DNA of 63,391 bases. It comes from JBQLZQ01 sp052168355 (GTDB lineage Bacteria > Pseudomonadota > Alphaproteobacteria > DSM-16000 > Inquilinaceae). Positions 51,733 through 60,886 of this stretch are shown in pieces. Location of the stretch: the NCBI GenBank assembly GCA_052168355.1, contig JBQLZQ010000058.1:1-63391 (forward strand), in the 5' to 3' direction. Under the pieces are notes generated by a model. The model had not been told where the DNA came from. It worked only from the letters and a program-made list of their open reading frames with translations, and ran no database searches. The translations under genes and the position numbers were made by a program. How positions within the stretch are numbered: position 1 is the stretch's first letter; each line of letters starts with the position of its first letter.

Positions 51733-53772
51733 ATGCAAGCGGTGGACCAAAAGGCCCCAGAGGCTCCGGAGACCGACCGTCCCGACTATGATCCGATCGA
51801 GTCCTACGCCGCGATCGGCGATTGTCACGGATCGGCGCTGATTGGCCGGACCGGGTCCGTGGATTGGGCCTGTCTCGACCGGCTCGACGCCGATCCCGCA
51901 TTTTGCCGGATATTGGATGCCGCACGCGGCGGGTATTTCTCCCTAAAACCGAAAGGGTTATTCCAGGCTGATCGCGCCTATGTCGGAGACACCAATGTCC
52001 TTCGCACCGAGTTCCGGACCGACCGGGGCGCCGTGACGGTGACGGATTTCATGGCCGTGGGCCGGCGCCCCGGGGCCGGCACCCACGACTATGTCTCGCT
52101 GAACGCGCCGGGCTGGCTGATCCGCATCGTCGAGTGCCTGGAGGGCGCGGCGGACCTGGCTGTCCGCTACCGTCCGACGGTCGATTTCGCGGCCAGCCCG
52201 GCCCATCTGGAACAAGCCGACGCAGGCTGGCATGCCGGCGAGAACGGACCCTGGCTGTGGTCCAGCGTCGACCTCTCGGCGGACGGCGACATGGCCCGGG
52301 GTTCCGCGCGTCTTTCGGCCGGCGATACCGCCGTCTTTATCGTCTCGGCCCGTCCGGTCACCGTCGACGCGCCGGCCGCGACGGCGCTGGCGTTGCGCGA
52401 TGTCACCCTGGCGTTTTGGCAAGAATGGATCGCCTATTGCCGGTACGACGGACCCCAGGCCGGTCTGGTCCGGCGCAGCGCCCTGGCCCTCAAACTGCTC
52501 ACCTATGCCCCGACCGGCGCCATCGTGGCAGCCTTGACCACATCACTGCCCGAGGAAATCGGCGGTGAACGGAACTGGGATTACCGCTATTGCTGGCTGC
52601 GGGATTCCGCCTTCACCCTCTACGCCCTGTCCGGCCTTGGCTACAGCGGAGAAGCGGAACGGTTTGGCACCTTTCTTCAGGATCGATGCCTACGCGTCGA
52701 CGCGCCCGTGCATGTCCTCTACACCATCGACGGCTCACCCAAGGTGGAAGAGCGCGAACTGGATCATCTGAAAGGGTATCGGGACAGTCAGCCGGTGCGC
52801 GTGGGCAACGATGCCTATGACCAGCGCCAGCTCGACATCTTCGGCCAGATCCTGGACTGGGCGCATCTCCATCAGCGGCTGGGCGCCCGGTTCGATGCGG
52901 ATGGCCGCGACGACCTGACCCGCGTCGCCGACTTCGTCGCGGAACACTGGCGTGAACCCGATCAGGGATTGTGGGAGATGCGCGGGCCGCCGCGCCACCA
53001 TGTCCATGGCAAGGTCATGGGTTGGGTCGCCCTGGATCGCGCCATCAAGCTTTTGGGCTCCAACGACGGCTGGGCGCGCGAGCGGGAGGCGATCCTGAGC
53101 GACGTCGAGGCCAACGGGCTGTCGACGGACGGCGCCCATTTCGTTCAGGCCTATGGCGAGACCGGGACCGACGCCGCGCTGCTGTTGCTGCCGGCCGTCG
53201 CCTTTCCCTCGGATCGGGATCGGCTGGCGGCCACGGTGGCGGCGGTCCAGGCGGAGTTGGCCGAGAACGATTTCGTCCACCGCTATCGCGGCGAGGACGG
53301 GCTTGAGGGCGGCGAGGGCGCGTTCCTGATCTGCAGCTTCTGGCTGGTCGATGCCCTGCTTCATCTGGGACGGTACGACGAGGCCGAGACCCTGTTCGAA
53401 AACCTGGCGGGCGCCGCCAACGATGTCGGCCTGTACGCCGAGGAGATCGCCCCCGACACCGGTGCCTTTCTGGGCAATTTCCCCCAGGCCTTTACCCATC
53501 TGGCACTGATCGGCAGCGCCTTCAACCTGGCGCTCTATCGCAAGCACGGGGTGTCGGGGCTGGCCGGCAGCTATGCCGATCGGGCCAGTCTGGGCGTGAC
53601 CGCGACACGCGGATGGCGGGCGGTCTGGGCGGCGCTGAAGCACACGGGCCGTTTGAGCCGGCTGTTCCCGTCGCGCCGGTCCGTCCTGGCGCCGTCCGTC
53701 GTCGGCCAGGGGGCCATCCCCGACGATCGGAGCGGCGCTCCGTCGGATGGTTCACGGGGCAGTGGCCCCTAA
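51733..53772 (+). CDS. Glycoside hydrolase family 15 protein (glucoamylase/trehalase type)
   Basis: The 679-residue cytoplasmic protein (no signal) opens with YAAIGDCHGSALIGRTGSVD, the N-terminal domain of bacterial GH15 enzymes. The catalytic barrel has GGERNWDYRYCWLRDSAFTL, the general-acid region GLWEMRGPPRHHVHGKVMGW, and the catalytic-base region LYAEEIAPDTGAFLGNFPQ. These enzymes release glucose from maltooligosaccharides or trehalose. GAAGGA lies before the ATG. It is followed convergently by the iclR-type gene and is not clearly part of the sugar operon beyond it. Confidence 0.92.
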   Translation: MQAVDQKAPEAPETDRPDYDPIESYAAIGDCHGSALIGRTGSVDWACLDRLDADPAFCRILDAARGGYFSLKPKGLFQADRAYVGDTNVLRTEFRTDRGAVTVTDFMAVGRRPGAGTHDYVSLNAPGWLIRIVECLEGAADLAVRYRPTVDFAASPAHLEQADAGWHAGENGPWLWSSVDLSADGDMARGSARLSAGDTAVFIVSARPVTVDAPAATALALRDVTLAFWQEWIAYCRYDGPQAGLVRRSALALKLLTYAPTGAIVAALTTSLPEEIGGERNWDYRYCWLRDSAFTLYALSGLGYSGEAERFGTFLQDRCLRVDAPVHVLYTIDGSPKVEERELDHLKGYRDSQPVRVGNDAYDQRQLDIFGQILDWAHLHQRLGARFDADGRDDLTRVADFVAEHWREPDQGLWEMRGPPRHHVHGKVMGWVALDRAIKLLGSNDGWAREREAILSDVEANGLSTDGAHFVQAYGETGTDAALLLLPAVAFPSDRDRLAATVAAVQAELAENDFVHRYRGEDGLEGGEGAFLICSFWLVDALLHLGRYDEAETLFENLAGAANDVGLYAEEIAPDTGAFLGNFPQAFTHLALIGSAFNLALYRKHGVSGLAGSYADRASLGVTATRGWRAVWAALKHTGRLSRLFPSRRSVLAPSVVGQGAIPDDRSGAPSDGSRGSGP

Positions 53773-53853
53773 GAGCCTGTCTGGCGGCGGCCCTCGTTCT
53801 GCAGACCCAAAGGATGCCGGGGGTTCGACGCAGGCGCGATAACTTCACCCCCT

Positions 53854-54633
53854 TTACGCCACGGCGACCCACCCCAGATCGGCGCAGAGCGCCGCCGCGC
53901 CTTGGGCCAGAGCCGCCTGGGCCTGGTCAACGTCGGGAACATCGGGCGTCTTCTGCGTCGCGGCCAGGAACGGCATGGACAGGGCCGCCACGGCATGCCC
54001 CTCGCTGTCGAGGATCGGGTAGCTGAGGTCGGTGACCCCGAAGATCTGCTGGCTGGGTTTGCGCACGAAGCCGTCGCGCCGCGCCCGGGCGATCATGCGC
54101 TTGAGCGCCGCCGGCGTCGGCACGGTCGCCGGATCGCGCGCACCGGCGGCGGCGATCATGCGGCGCTGCCGGTCCTCGGGCTGGTGGGCCAGCATGACCT
54201 GGCCCGATCCCGTCGTGAACAGATCGACCAGGGCGCCGGTACGAACCGTATAGAGCCACCGCCCCGGCGCCTCGGCCTGCGCGACGACGACCAGACGTTC
54301 CCCATCGTAGCGCACCAGATGGCAGGACTGACGCGCCCGCGTGGCCACGTCGTCCATCACCGCCTCGGCCCGACGCACGAACCGGCGCAGCGGCGGATGG
54401 CGGTTGGCCAGCACGAACAGCCGCAGGCCGAGCTCGAACCGGTCGCCGGTGGGCGTGCGCCGCACATAGCCGCGTTCGATCAGGCGGTCGAGCATACGGT
54501 AGAGTTCCGACGGAGAGCGTTCGAGCGCCTTGGCGATCTCGGCCTGGGTCAACGCGCCGTCCTGTTCGGCCAGGAACTCCAGAATGTCGAGCCCCTTGTC
54601 GAGCGCCGGCGCGCGATATCTCTGCTGCGTCAT
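53854..54633 (-). CDS. IclR-family transcriptional regulator
   Basis: The 259-residue regulator, from MTQQRYRAPALDKGLDILEF, has an N-terminal winged helix (LTQAEIAKALERSPSELYRM) and an IclR effector domain (SCHLVRYDGERLVVVAQAEA, FTTGSGQVMLAHQPEDRQR). A start six bases upstream (54639) is equally possible. It diverges from the ABC sugar operon, so it most likely controls that operon through the shared 170-bp region, which has a 17-bp tandem repeat and inverted repeats. The inducer is presumably a sugar-acid intermediate. Confidence 0.92.
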   Translation of the reverse strand: MTQQRYRAPALDKGLDILEFLAEQDGALTQAEIAKALERSPSELYRMLDRLIERGYVRRTPTGDRFELGLRLFVLANRHPPLRRFVRRAEAVMDDVATRARQSCHLVRYDGERLVVVAQAEAPGRWLYTVRTGALVDLFTTGSGQVMLAHQPEDRQRRMIAAAGARDPATVPTPAALKRMIARARRDGFVRKPSQQIFGVTDLSYPILDSEGHAVAALSMPFLAATQKTPDVPDVDQAQAALAQGAAALCADLGWVAVA

Positions 54634-54741
54634 GACCATCCTGCCCTCGTGTCCGGGGACGCTTGACGATGCGAACAACATACGTTCATACTTACATAAA
54701 TCGTTCAGATATAAATCTGTCGTCGACCACAGGACGTCAAA

Positions 54742-54775
54742 TAAAAAACGTCAGCGGGTAAAAAACGTCAGCGGG
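54742..54775. repeat. 17-bp perfect tandem repeat in the iclR/ABC operon control region
   Basis: TAAAAAACGTCAGCGGG occurs twice head to tail (54742-54758, 54759-54775), 34 bp before the binding-protein ATG. Nearby are an inverted repeat CAGATATAAATCTG (54706-54719) and GAAC/GTTC half-sites at 54673-54687. Any of these could be the regulator's operator. Confidence 0.6.
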
Positions 54776-54809
54776 CCGCGCGGTGCGACCCGAACAAAGG
54801 GAGGAACCG

Positions 54810-55835
54810 ATGTCTCGATCCATCCGTCTTGCGTGCGGCGCGGCGTTGATGGCCGGCGTTGCCGGCCAGGCCCTGGCCGCGGACTCGCGCGTCGCGCTGG
54901 TCCCGGGCGGGCCGCACCCCTACTTTTCGGCGTGGGAGCAGGCGGCCGCCGACGCCAAGCGCGATTTCGATCTTGCCGACGCCAGCTACAAGGTTCCGGC
55001 CGCCTGGGAGCTGTCGCAGCAGAACGAGCTGATCGAAAGCCTGGTCGCCCAGGGCTACAACGCCTTTCTGGTGTTTCCGGGCGATGCCAGCGGCACCAAC
55101 GCCACGCTGGGCGAACTCGACGACTTCGATATCCCGTCGGCCGCGCTTGCCGGCTGCACCCAGGACCCCACACCCGCCGTGTTCTGTCTGGGCACGGACG
55201 TGGCACGCTCCGCCTATCTGGGGACGCAGGAACTCATCGCGTCCATGGGCGGTGCCGGCAAGATCGCCCATTTCACCGGCTTCCTGGTCGATCCGAACAC
55301 GCAGCTGCGCATCGAAGCGGTCCAGCAGGCCGTGGACGAGACCGGCGGCGCCGTCGAGCTCATCCAGGTCATCGCCGACATCGACGCGCCCGAGCCGGCC
55401 GACGAAAAGATCAACGCCTTTCTCGCGGCCCGCGGCGACGAGGTGGACGGCATCGTGACCACGGCCTGGATCCCCGCCGTGGTGGCATCCACCGCGCTGC
55501 GCAACCTCGGCGACAAGCGGATCAAAATGGTCGGCATCGATCACGACCAGGTGGTGCTCGACGCCATCCGCGACGGCTTCGTACACGGCACCATGCTGCA
55601 GAATCCCTATGGACAGGGCTATATCGGGTCCTTCGCCCTCGACAAGCTGCGCGGCGGTTGCACGGTGAAGGCCGACGCTCCCTTCCTGACCACGGCCCAG
55701 ACCGTCCGCTTTATCGATTCGGGCACCGCCTTTATCGGCCAGGGCGAGGAAGCATCCTATCAGGACGCCATGGTCGAAGTGACGAAGGAGCTCATGGGCA
55801 GCTTCGAGGAGACCTATCTCGACTGCGACGGCTGA
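54810..55835 (+). CDS. Sugar ABC transporter substrate-binding protein
   Basis: The 341-residue precursor has a Sec signal (RLACGAALMAGVAGQALA) cleaved before ADSRVA, and a type I periplasmic binding fold (VALVPGGPHPYFSAWEQAAA, IESLVAQGYNAFLVFPGDAS, later VGIDHDQVVLDAIRDG). It resembles binding proteins for rhamnose, fucose or related sugars. GGGAGGA precedes the ATG, an unusually strong site for this window. It is the first gene of the operon, followed by two permeases and an ATPase. Confidence 0.92.
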   Translation: MSRSIRLACGAALMAGVAGQALAADSRVALVPGGPHPYFSAWEQAAADAKRDFDLADASYKVPAAWELSQQNELIESLVAQGYNAFLVFPGDASGTNATLGELDDFDIPSAALAGCTQDPTPAVFCLGTDVARSAYLGTQELIASMGGAGKIAHFTGFLVDPNTQLRIEAVQQAVDETGGAVELIQVIADIDAPEPADEKINAFLAARGDEVDGIVTTAWIPAVVASTALRNLGDKRIKMVGIDHDQVVLDAIRDGFVHGTMLQNPYGQGYIGSFALDKLRGGCTVKADAPFLTTAQTVRFIDSGTAFIGQGEEASYQDAMVEVTKELMGSFEETYLDCDG

Positions 55836-55856
55836 CGCCGGCGCCCGGCATCGGGG

Positions 55857-56888
55857 GTGAGCAACATTGCACCCAGGGAGTCCATCGACGCTCCGGTCCG
55901 CCCGGCGGGCCGGAGCGGATCGGCATGGACCGGCCTTCTATCATCGAACGAAGTCGGACTGGCCATCCTGATCGGTCTGTTCGTCGTCGGCTTCGTGACG
56001 GCGGCGCCGGGTTTCGCCTCCCCCTTCAACCTCTACGCGCTCAGCCGGGTCTTCGCCATCGACGCCATGATCGGCCTGTCCATGATGGTGGTCATCGCCA
56101 CGGGCGGGCTGAACCTTGCCGTCGGCGCCATCGGCGTGGCCTCGGCCATGGTCGCCGGCTGGGTCATGCAGGTGCACGGCTTCCCGATCTCCGTCTCGCT
56201 GCTTGCCGGCCTGGGCGTCGGAACGGCGCTTGGCGCCGTTAATGGGGTCGTGACCGTGCGCCTCGGCGTTCACAGCTTTATCGTCACCCTGGCGACCATG
56301 AGCGTCTATTTCGGCGCCATGGTGGTTCTTACCGAGGCCGAGGCGTTCAATGCCCTGCCCAAGAGCTTCACGGATCTGGGTAAGGCCCGCGCGTTCGGTG
56401 TCGTATCGCAGATGGTGTTCGTCACGGTCGGCGTGGCCGCGCTGCTGTGGATCCTCTTCCGCTTCACCCGCTTCGGCCGCATGGTCCTGGCGACCGGCGC
56501 CAACGAGCGCGCGTCGATGCTGTCGGGTCTGCCGACCGGGGCGGTGATCACCGGGTGTCACGCGCTGTCGGGACTGCTTGCGGCCCTGGCCGGTCTGATG
56601 CTTACGGCCCGGAACGGCGCGGCGCTGCCGTCGATGGCCGGTCATGTGGGCGTGGCCTGGCTGCTGCCGGCGTTCCTGGCCCCGGTGCTGGGCGGAACCC
56701 TGCTGACGGGCGGGCGGGTTTCCATCATCGGCACGGTGCTGGGAGCGCTCCTGGTCACTGTCATGTCGAGCGGGCTTCTGCTGCTGCAGATCGGCGAGTT
56801 CTGGGTCCAGGCGACGCTGGGGGCGGTCCTGCTGCTGGCGGTCCTGCTCGACAGTCTGCGGGCCCGCCTGGGAGAGCGCGGCGCATGA
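55857..56888 (+). CDS. Sugar ABC transporter permease (first)
   Basis: The GTG start gives 343 residues of RbsC/RhaP type, with about 8-10 helices. The family motif NLAVGAIGVASAMVAGWVMQ and the late FLAPVLGGTLLTGGRVSIIG segment are visible. It is one of two different permeases in this operon, as in the rhamnose system of rhizobia. Its stop overlaps the next start (ATGA). Confidence 0.92.
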   Translation: MSNIAPRESIDAPVRPAGRSGSAWTGLLSSNEVGLAILIGLFVVGFVTAAPGFASPFNLYALSRVFAIDAMIGLSMMVVIATGGLNLAVGAIGVASAMVAGWVMQVHGFPISVSLLAGLGVGTALGAVNGVVTVRLGVHSFIVTLATMSVYFGAMVVLTEAEAFNALPKSFTDLGKARAFGVVSQMVFVTVGVAALLWILFRFTRFGRMVLATGANERASMLSGLPTGAVITGCHALSGLLAALAGLMLTARNGAALPSMAGHVGVAWLLPAFLAPVLGGTLLTGGRVSIIGTVLGALLVTVMSSGLLLLQIGEFWVQATLGAVLLLAVLLDSLRARLGERGA

Positions 56889-57832
56889 CCGCCGCCCTGC
56901 GGGCCCTGGGCCGCACCGAATGGCTTGGGCTGGCGCTGGTCGCCATGGTCGGCATCGTCGCTCTGTCCCTCGCCCGTCCGGCATTCCTCAGCCCGTTCAA
57001 TCTCTATGTCCTGCTGACCGCGTTTTCGCTGTCCGTCCTGGTGGCGCTGTCGCAGGCGGTGATCCTGGCCATCGGGCAGATGAACCTGTCGGTCGGCGCC
57101 ATCGGCGGCTTGGCGGCGATCGTCTTCGCCGGTCTCATGGAGGTCCATGGCGCGCCGCCGCCGGTCGCCCTGGCCGCCGGGATCGCGGTCGGGGCTCTGG
57201 CCGGGCTGATCAACGGCGCGATCATCGCGGCGACGGGCATCGGCGCCTTCGTCGTCACCCTGGCCACCCTGTCGATCTACAAGGGCATCAATATCGGGAT
57301 TACCGAGGCGCAGCCCTTCTACGACATCCCCGCGATCGTGGCCTGGATCGGCAATGCCCGCCTGGGGCCGGTGCCGTTCCTGCTTTTGCCGGCGATCGTC
57401 AGCGTGCTGGCCGTCGGCCTGCTGTTCTCGCGCGGCGTTCTGGGGCGCCAGATGCTGGCCTTTGGCGGCAACGCGGCGGCCGCCGAACTTTCGGGGATCC
57501 CGGCCCGGCGGATCGTCGTGTGGGCACATGTGATTTCCGGCGTGCTGGCGGCGCTTGCCGGCATGATGGCGGTGGCACGCCTGCAGCTTGGCCAGCCGAC
57601 CATCGGCGACGACTGGCTGATCCTGTCGTTCGCGGCCCCGGTCATCGGCGGCGCGGTCCTGGCCGGCGGCCACGCGCCGGTGATCGGCATCTGTCTTGGC
57701 GTGGTCATCGTGACGCTGATCAACAACGCGCTGGTGCTGCTGGAGGTCGACCCGTTCTTCGTCCAGCTTCTGCTGGGCCTCCTCATCCTGGGCGCGGTCG
57801 CGCTCAACCGCTTGCGGGACGGCCGGCCGTGA
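56885..57832 (+). CDS. Sugar ABC transporter permease (second)
   Basis: The 315-residue permease belongs to the same family as the previous one, but with distinct sequence: QMNLSVGAIGGLAAIVFAGL, TGIGAFVVTLATLSIYKGIN and FAAPVIGGAVLAGGHAPVIG. It is presumed to form a heterodimer with the first permease in the inner membrane. It overlaps both neighbours by a few bases, so the operon is tightly coupled. Confidence 0.92.
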   Translation: MTAALRALGRTEWLGLALVAMVGIVALSLARPAFLSPFNLYVLLTAFSLSVLVALSQAVILAIGQMNLSVGAIGGLAAIVFAGLMEVHGAPPPVALAAGIAVGALAGLINGAIIAATGIGAFVVTLATLSIYKGINIGITEAQPFYDIPAIVAWIGNARLGPVPFLLLPAIVSVLAVGLLFSRGVLGRQMLAFGGNAAAAELSGIPARRIVVWAHVISGVLAALAGMMAVARLQLGQPTIGDDWLILSFAAPVIGGAVLAGGHAPVIGICLGVVIVTLINNALVLLEVDPFFVQLLLGLLILGAVALNRLRDGRP

Positions 57833-59376
57833 CCGCGACCGAGGCCGGCGCGGTCCCGGCCCTGGCCGCCGCCGGCCTGACCAAGCGCTTTCCGGGCGTC
57901 CTGGCCCTCGACGATGTCTCGCTGCGCCTGAAGCGCGGCGGCATTCACGCCCTGCTGGGCGAGAACGGCGCCGGCAAGTCCACCCTGATCAAGATCGTCA
58001 CAGGCGTCCACCGCCCCAACGAGGGCGCCCTGTTCCTCGACGGACAGGAAGTCGCTTTCGCCAATCCACGCGCGGCCCTGGCTGCGGGCATCAGCGCCGT
58101 CCATCAGGAACGAAACCTGATCCCGCGCTTCAGCGTGGCGGAAAACATCCTGCAGGAGCACCCGCCCAGCCGTGCTGGTTTGGTGTCCTGGCGCGCCATG
58201 CGCGAGGAAGCGCGGAGATGGCTGGACATGCTCGACCTCGACGTCGATCCCAGAACCCCCGTGTCACGTCTGTCGGTGGCCCAGCAGCAACTGGTCGAGA
58301 TCGCCAAGGCGCTGTCGCTGCGGGCCCGCATTCTGCTGCTCGACGAACCGACGGCATCGATCACGCCGCACGAGACCGAGACCCTTTTTGCGCTGCTGAG
58401 ACGGCTTCGCGACGAGGGGACGGCGATCCTGTTCGTAAGCCACAAGCTGGAGGAGGTGCTGGCGCTGTGCGACGAGGTCACGGTGCTGCGCGACGGCCGC
58501 CTGGCCTGCGTCAACACGCCGATCGAAGGGCTGCGGACCGGCGATCTGGTGCAGTTGATGATCGGGCGCGAAGGCCGCGCCAGCGATATCGGCCCGCCGG
58601 CGCCCAGCGGCGCGCCCTCTGCCCTGGAGCTTGACGGCATTGCCACCGCGCTGGGCCATCGCGACGTTTCGCTGGCGCTGCGGCCGGGGGAGATCGTCGG
58701 GCTCTACGGCCTGATCGGCGCCGGGCGCAGCGAACTGGCGAAGGCCATCGTCGGCGCGGACCGCGTCACGGCGGGAACGATCCGCGTCGACGGGCGGCCG
58801 GTGCGCATCGGGTCGCCGGGCGTGGCATTGGGCCGATACGGCATCGGCTATGTGAGCGAGGACCGCAAGGGCGAAGGCCTGATCCTGGCCCACTCGATCA
58901 CCCACAACGCCGCCATCACCATCTGGCGCAGACTGGCGGGCGTTCTCGGCTTTCTCACCGACCGCCGCGAACGGCGCGCGGTGGCGCCGGTTCTCGACCG
59001 GCTGGCGGTGCGCGCGCCCTCCCTGTCCCGTCCCGTCGGCACCCTGTCGGGCGGCAACCAGCAGAAGGTCAGCGTCGCGAAATGGCTGGCCGCCCAGGCC
59101 CGGGTGCTGCTGGTCGACGAGCCGACGGTGGGCATCGACGTGGAGACCAAGGCGGCGCTGCACGCCCTGATCCACGAACTGGCCCATGAGCACGGCGTGG
59201 CGGTGCTGCTCATCTCCTCGGACCTGGCCGAGATGGTGGCGCTGGCCGACCGTATTCTGGTCATGCGCGATTTCGGCCTGGCGGCCGAAGTGGCCGGCAG
59301 CCGCGACTATCCCGCCACCAGCCGCCGGGTCATGGCCGCGATCCACGACCGCGCCGCGCCCGAAGATGCCGCCTGA
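57829..59376 (+). CDS. Sugar ABC transporter ATP-binding protein, two fused ABC domains
   Basis: The GTG at 57829 overlaps the permease stop and gives 515 residues. Domain 1 has Walker A GENGAGKSTLI, signature VSRLSVAQQQLVEIAKALS and Walker B ILLLDEPTAS. Domain 2 has the usual degenerate Walker A LIGAGRSELAKAI, signature GTLSGGNQQKVSVAKWLA and Walker B VLLVDEPTVG. This is the RbsA/RhaT layout. The signature of domain 1 is atypical (LSVAQQQ), as is normal for this group. It energises uptake by the adjacent permeases. Confidence 0.95.
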   Translation: MTATEAGAVPALAAAGLTKRFPGVLALDDVSLRLKRGGIHALLGENGAGKSTLIKIVTGVHRPNEGALFLDGQEVAFANPRAALAAGISAVHQERNLIPRFSVAENILQEHPPSRAGLVSWRAMREEARRWLDMLDLDVDPRTPVSRLSVAQQQLVEIAKALSLRARILLLDEPTASITPHETETLFALLRRLRDEGTAILFVSHKLEEVLALCDEVTVLRDGRLACVNTPIEGLRTGDLVQLMIGREGRASDIGPPAPSGAPSALELDGIATALGHRDVSLALRPGEIVGLYGLIGAGRSELAKAIVGADRVTAGTIRVDGRPVRIGSPGVALGRYGIGYVSEDRKGEGLILAHSITHNAAITIWRRLAGVLGFLTDRRERRAVAPVLDRLAVRAPSLSRPVGTLSGGNQQKVSVAKWLAAQARVLLVDEPTVGIDVETKAALHALIHELAHEHGVAVLLISSDLAEMVALADRILVMRDFGLAAEVAGSRDYPATSRRVMAAIHDRAAPEDAA

Positions 59377-59397
59377 CCGAACCGAGGGAGAGACGCG

Positions 59398-60519
59398 ATG
59401 GCCCGGATCGACCGCGCCGCATTGACGATGGTCCGGCTGGAGCCGGAGACCGTCCGCACCGACGCCATCCAGGCCTTTGTCGCGCAGGAAACCCCGATCC
59501 TGCGGCTGACCGACGCCGACGGCGCGGTCGGCACGGGGTATACCTACACCATCGGCACCGGCGGGCACGCCGTCCTGGCGCTTCTGGTCCAAGATCTGCT
59601 GCCGCGCCTTGTCGGCCAGGAGGCCGATGACATCGAGCGTATCTGGCGGATGCTGAAATTCGTCACCCACGCGACCCAGCCCGGCGCCATCACCGCCCTG
59701 GCGCTGGCCGCCATAGATACCGCGCTGTGGGATCTGCGGGGGCAGCGCACCGGCCTGCCGCTGCACCGAATGGCCGGCGGGGCGCAGCCGTCCGTGCCGC
59801 TCTACACCACCGAGGGCGGCTGGCTGAACCTGTCGGCCGAGGCGCTGGTCGACGATGCCGTGCGCGCCAGGGAAACCGGGTTCGGCGGGGCCAAGGTCAA
59901 GATCGGAAAGACCCACGCGGCCGAGGACGTGGCGCGGCTGGCCGCCGTGCGCGAGGCCGTGGGCGACCGCTTCATGCTGTTCGTCGACGCCAACCAGGCC
60001 TTCACCGTGGGCGAGGCCGTGCGCCGGGCCCGCCTGCTGGAGCCGCTGGATATCGGTTGGCTGGAGGAACCGTTGCCGGCCGACGACGTGGCCGGCCATG
60101 TCCGCCTGGCCCAGGCGACGACCCTGCCGGTGGCGGTCGGAGAGTCGATCTACAGCGTCGGCCATTTCGGCGACTACATGCGGCAGGGCGCCTGTTCGGT
60201 GGTCCAGGTCGACGTGGCGCGCATCGGCGGCATCACGCCGTGGCTGAAGGTGGCCCATGCGGCCGAGGCGTTCAACCTGCCGGTGTGCCCGCATTTCCTG
60301 ATGGAGCTGCACGTTTCGCTGGCCTGCGCCGTGCCCAACGCCGCCTGGGTGGAATACATTCCCCAGCTTCGCCGCCTGACCCATCAGGACATGACCGTCC
60401 GCGACGGCCGCGCCGTCCCGCCGTCCACGCCCGGATTGGGGATCGCCTGGGACTGGGACGCCATCGACGCGCTGACCCTCGACGGCACACGGTACGATCT
60501 GCGCGACGGACAAGGATAG
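59398..60519 (+). CDS. Mandelate racemase/muconate lactonizing family enzyme (sugar-acid dehydratase)
   Basis: The 373-residue enolase-superfamily protein keeps the mandelate-racemase catalytic set: the KxK pair Lys166/Lys168 (GAKVKIGK), metal ligands Asp197 (FVDANQAF), a Glu in LEEPL (223-224) and Glu249 (VGESIYS), the His299-Asp272 dyad (CPHFLMEL and VVQVDVARIGG) and Glu319 (WVEYIP). Such enzymes dehydrate aldonic acids to 2-keto-3-deoxy acids. Exact specificity cannot be read, but the neighbouring transporter and mutarotase suggest a 6-deoxyhexonate such as L-rhamnonate or L-fuconate. It starts 21 bp after the ATPase gene. Confidence 0.9.
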   Translation: MARIDRAALTMVRLEPETVRTDAIQAFVAQETPILRLTDADGAVGTGYTYTIGTGGHAVLALLVQDLLPRLVGQEADDIERIWRMLKFVTHATQPGAITALALAAIDTALWDLRGQRTGLPLHRMAGGAQPSVPLYTTEGGWLNLSAEALVDDAVRARETGFGGAKVKIGKTHAAEDVARLAAVREAVGDRFMLFVDANQAFTVGEAVRRARLLEPLDIGWLEEPLPADDVAGHVRLAQATTLPVAVGESIYSVGHFGDYMRQGACSVVQVDVARIGGITPWLKVAHAAEAFNLPVCPHFLMELHVSLACAVPNAAWVEYIPQLRRLTHQDMTVRDGRAVPPSTPGLGIAWDWDAIDALTLDGTRYDLRDGQG

Positions 60520-60556
60520 CGAGACCGACAACGGACACCGATGGGGAGGCGACGCG

Positions 60557-60886
60557 ATGCGGCGGATGGGCATGGTCATCGGGATCCGTCCCGAGCGGAT
60601 CGAGGCGTACAAGACCTTGCACGCGGATGTCTGGCCCGAGGTGCTGGCGCGCATCAAGGCGAGCAATATCGCCGACTACACGATCTTTCTCCGCCAGCCG
60701 GAAAATCTGCTATTCGGTACATGGACCTATCTGGGCGACGACTTCGAGGCGGACATGAAGGCCATGGCCGACGACCCGGCGACGCAGCGCTGGTGGGACC
60801 TGACCGCGCCGATGCAAGCCGCGCTGGAAAGCCGGGCCAAAGGGGAATGGTGGGCGATGATGGAGGAGGTGTTTCATCTCGACTGA
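60557..60886 (+). CDS. L-rhamnose mutarotase family protein (RhaM/RhaU-like)
   Basis: The 109-residue protein matches the family in length and in the two catalytic residues known from E. coli RhaM: Tyr18 (RIEAYKTLH) and His22 (LHADVWPEVL). The RWWDLT segment and the ENLLFGTWTYLG strand are also present. It interconverts alpha and beta anomers of L-rhamnose or L-fucose. In rhizobial rhamnose loci the equivalent gene is rhaU, next to the same kind of ABC importer, which supports the substrate class. The 3' end overlaps the following SDR frame. Confidence 0.9.
   Translation: MRRMGMVIGIRPERIEAYKTLHADVWPEVLARIKASNIADYTIFLRQPENLLFGTWTYLGDDFEADMKAMADDPATQRWWDLTAPMQAALESRAKGEWWAMMEEVFHLD

Noticed and set aside
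51461..51841. 126-residue plus-strand frame before the GH15 gene
   Set aside because: It overlaps the start of a well-supported gene in another frame and shows no family features.
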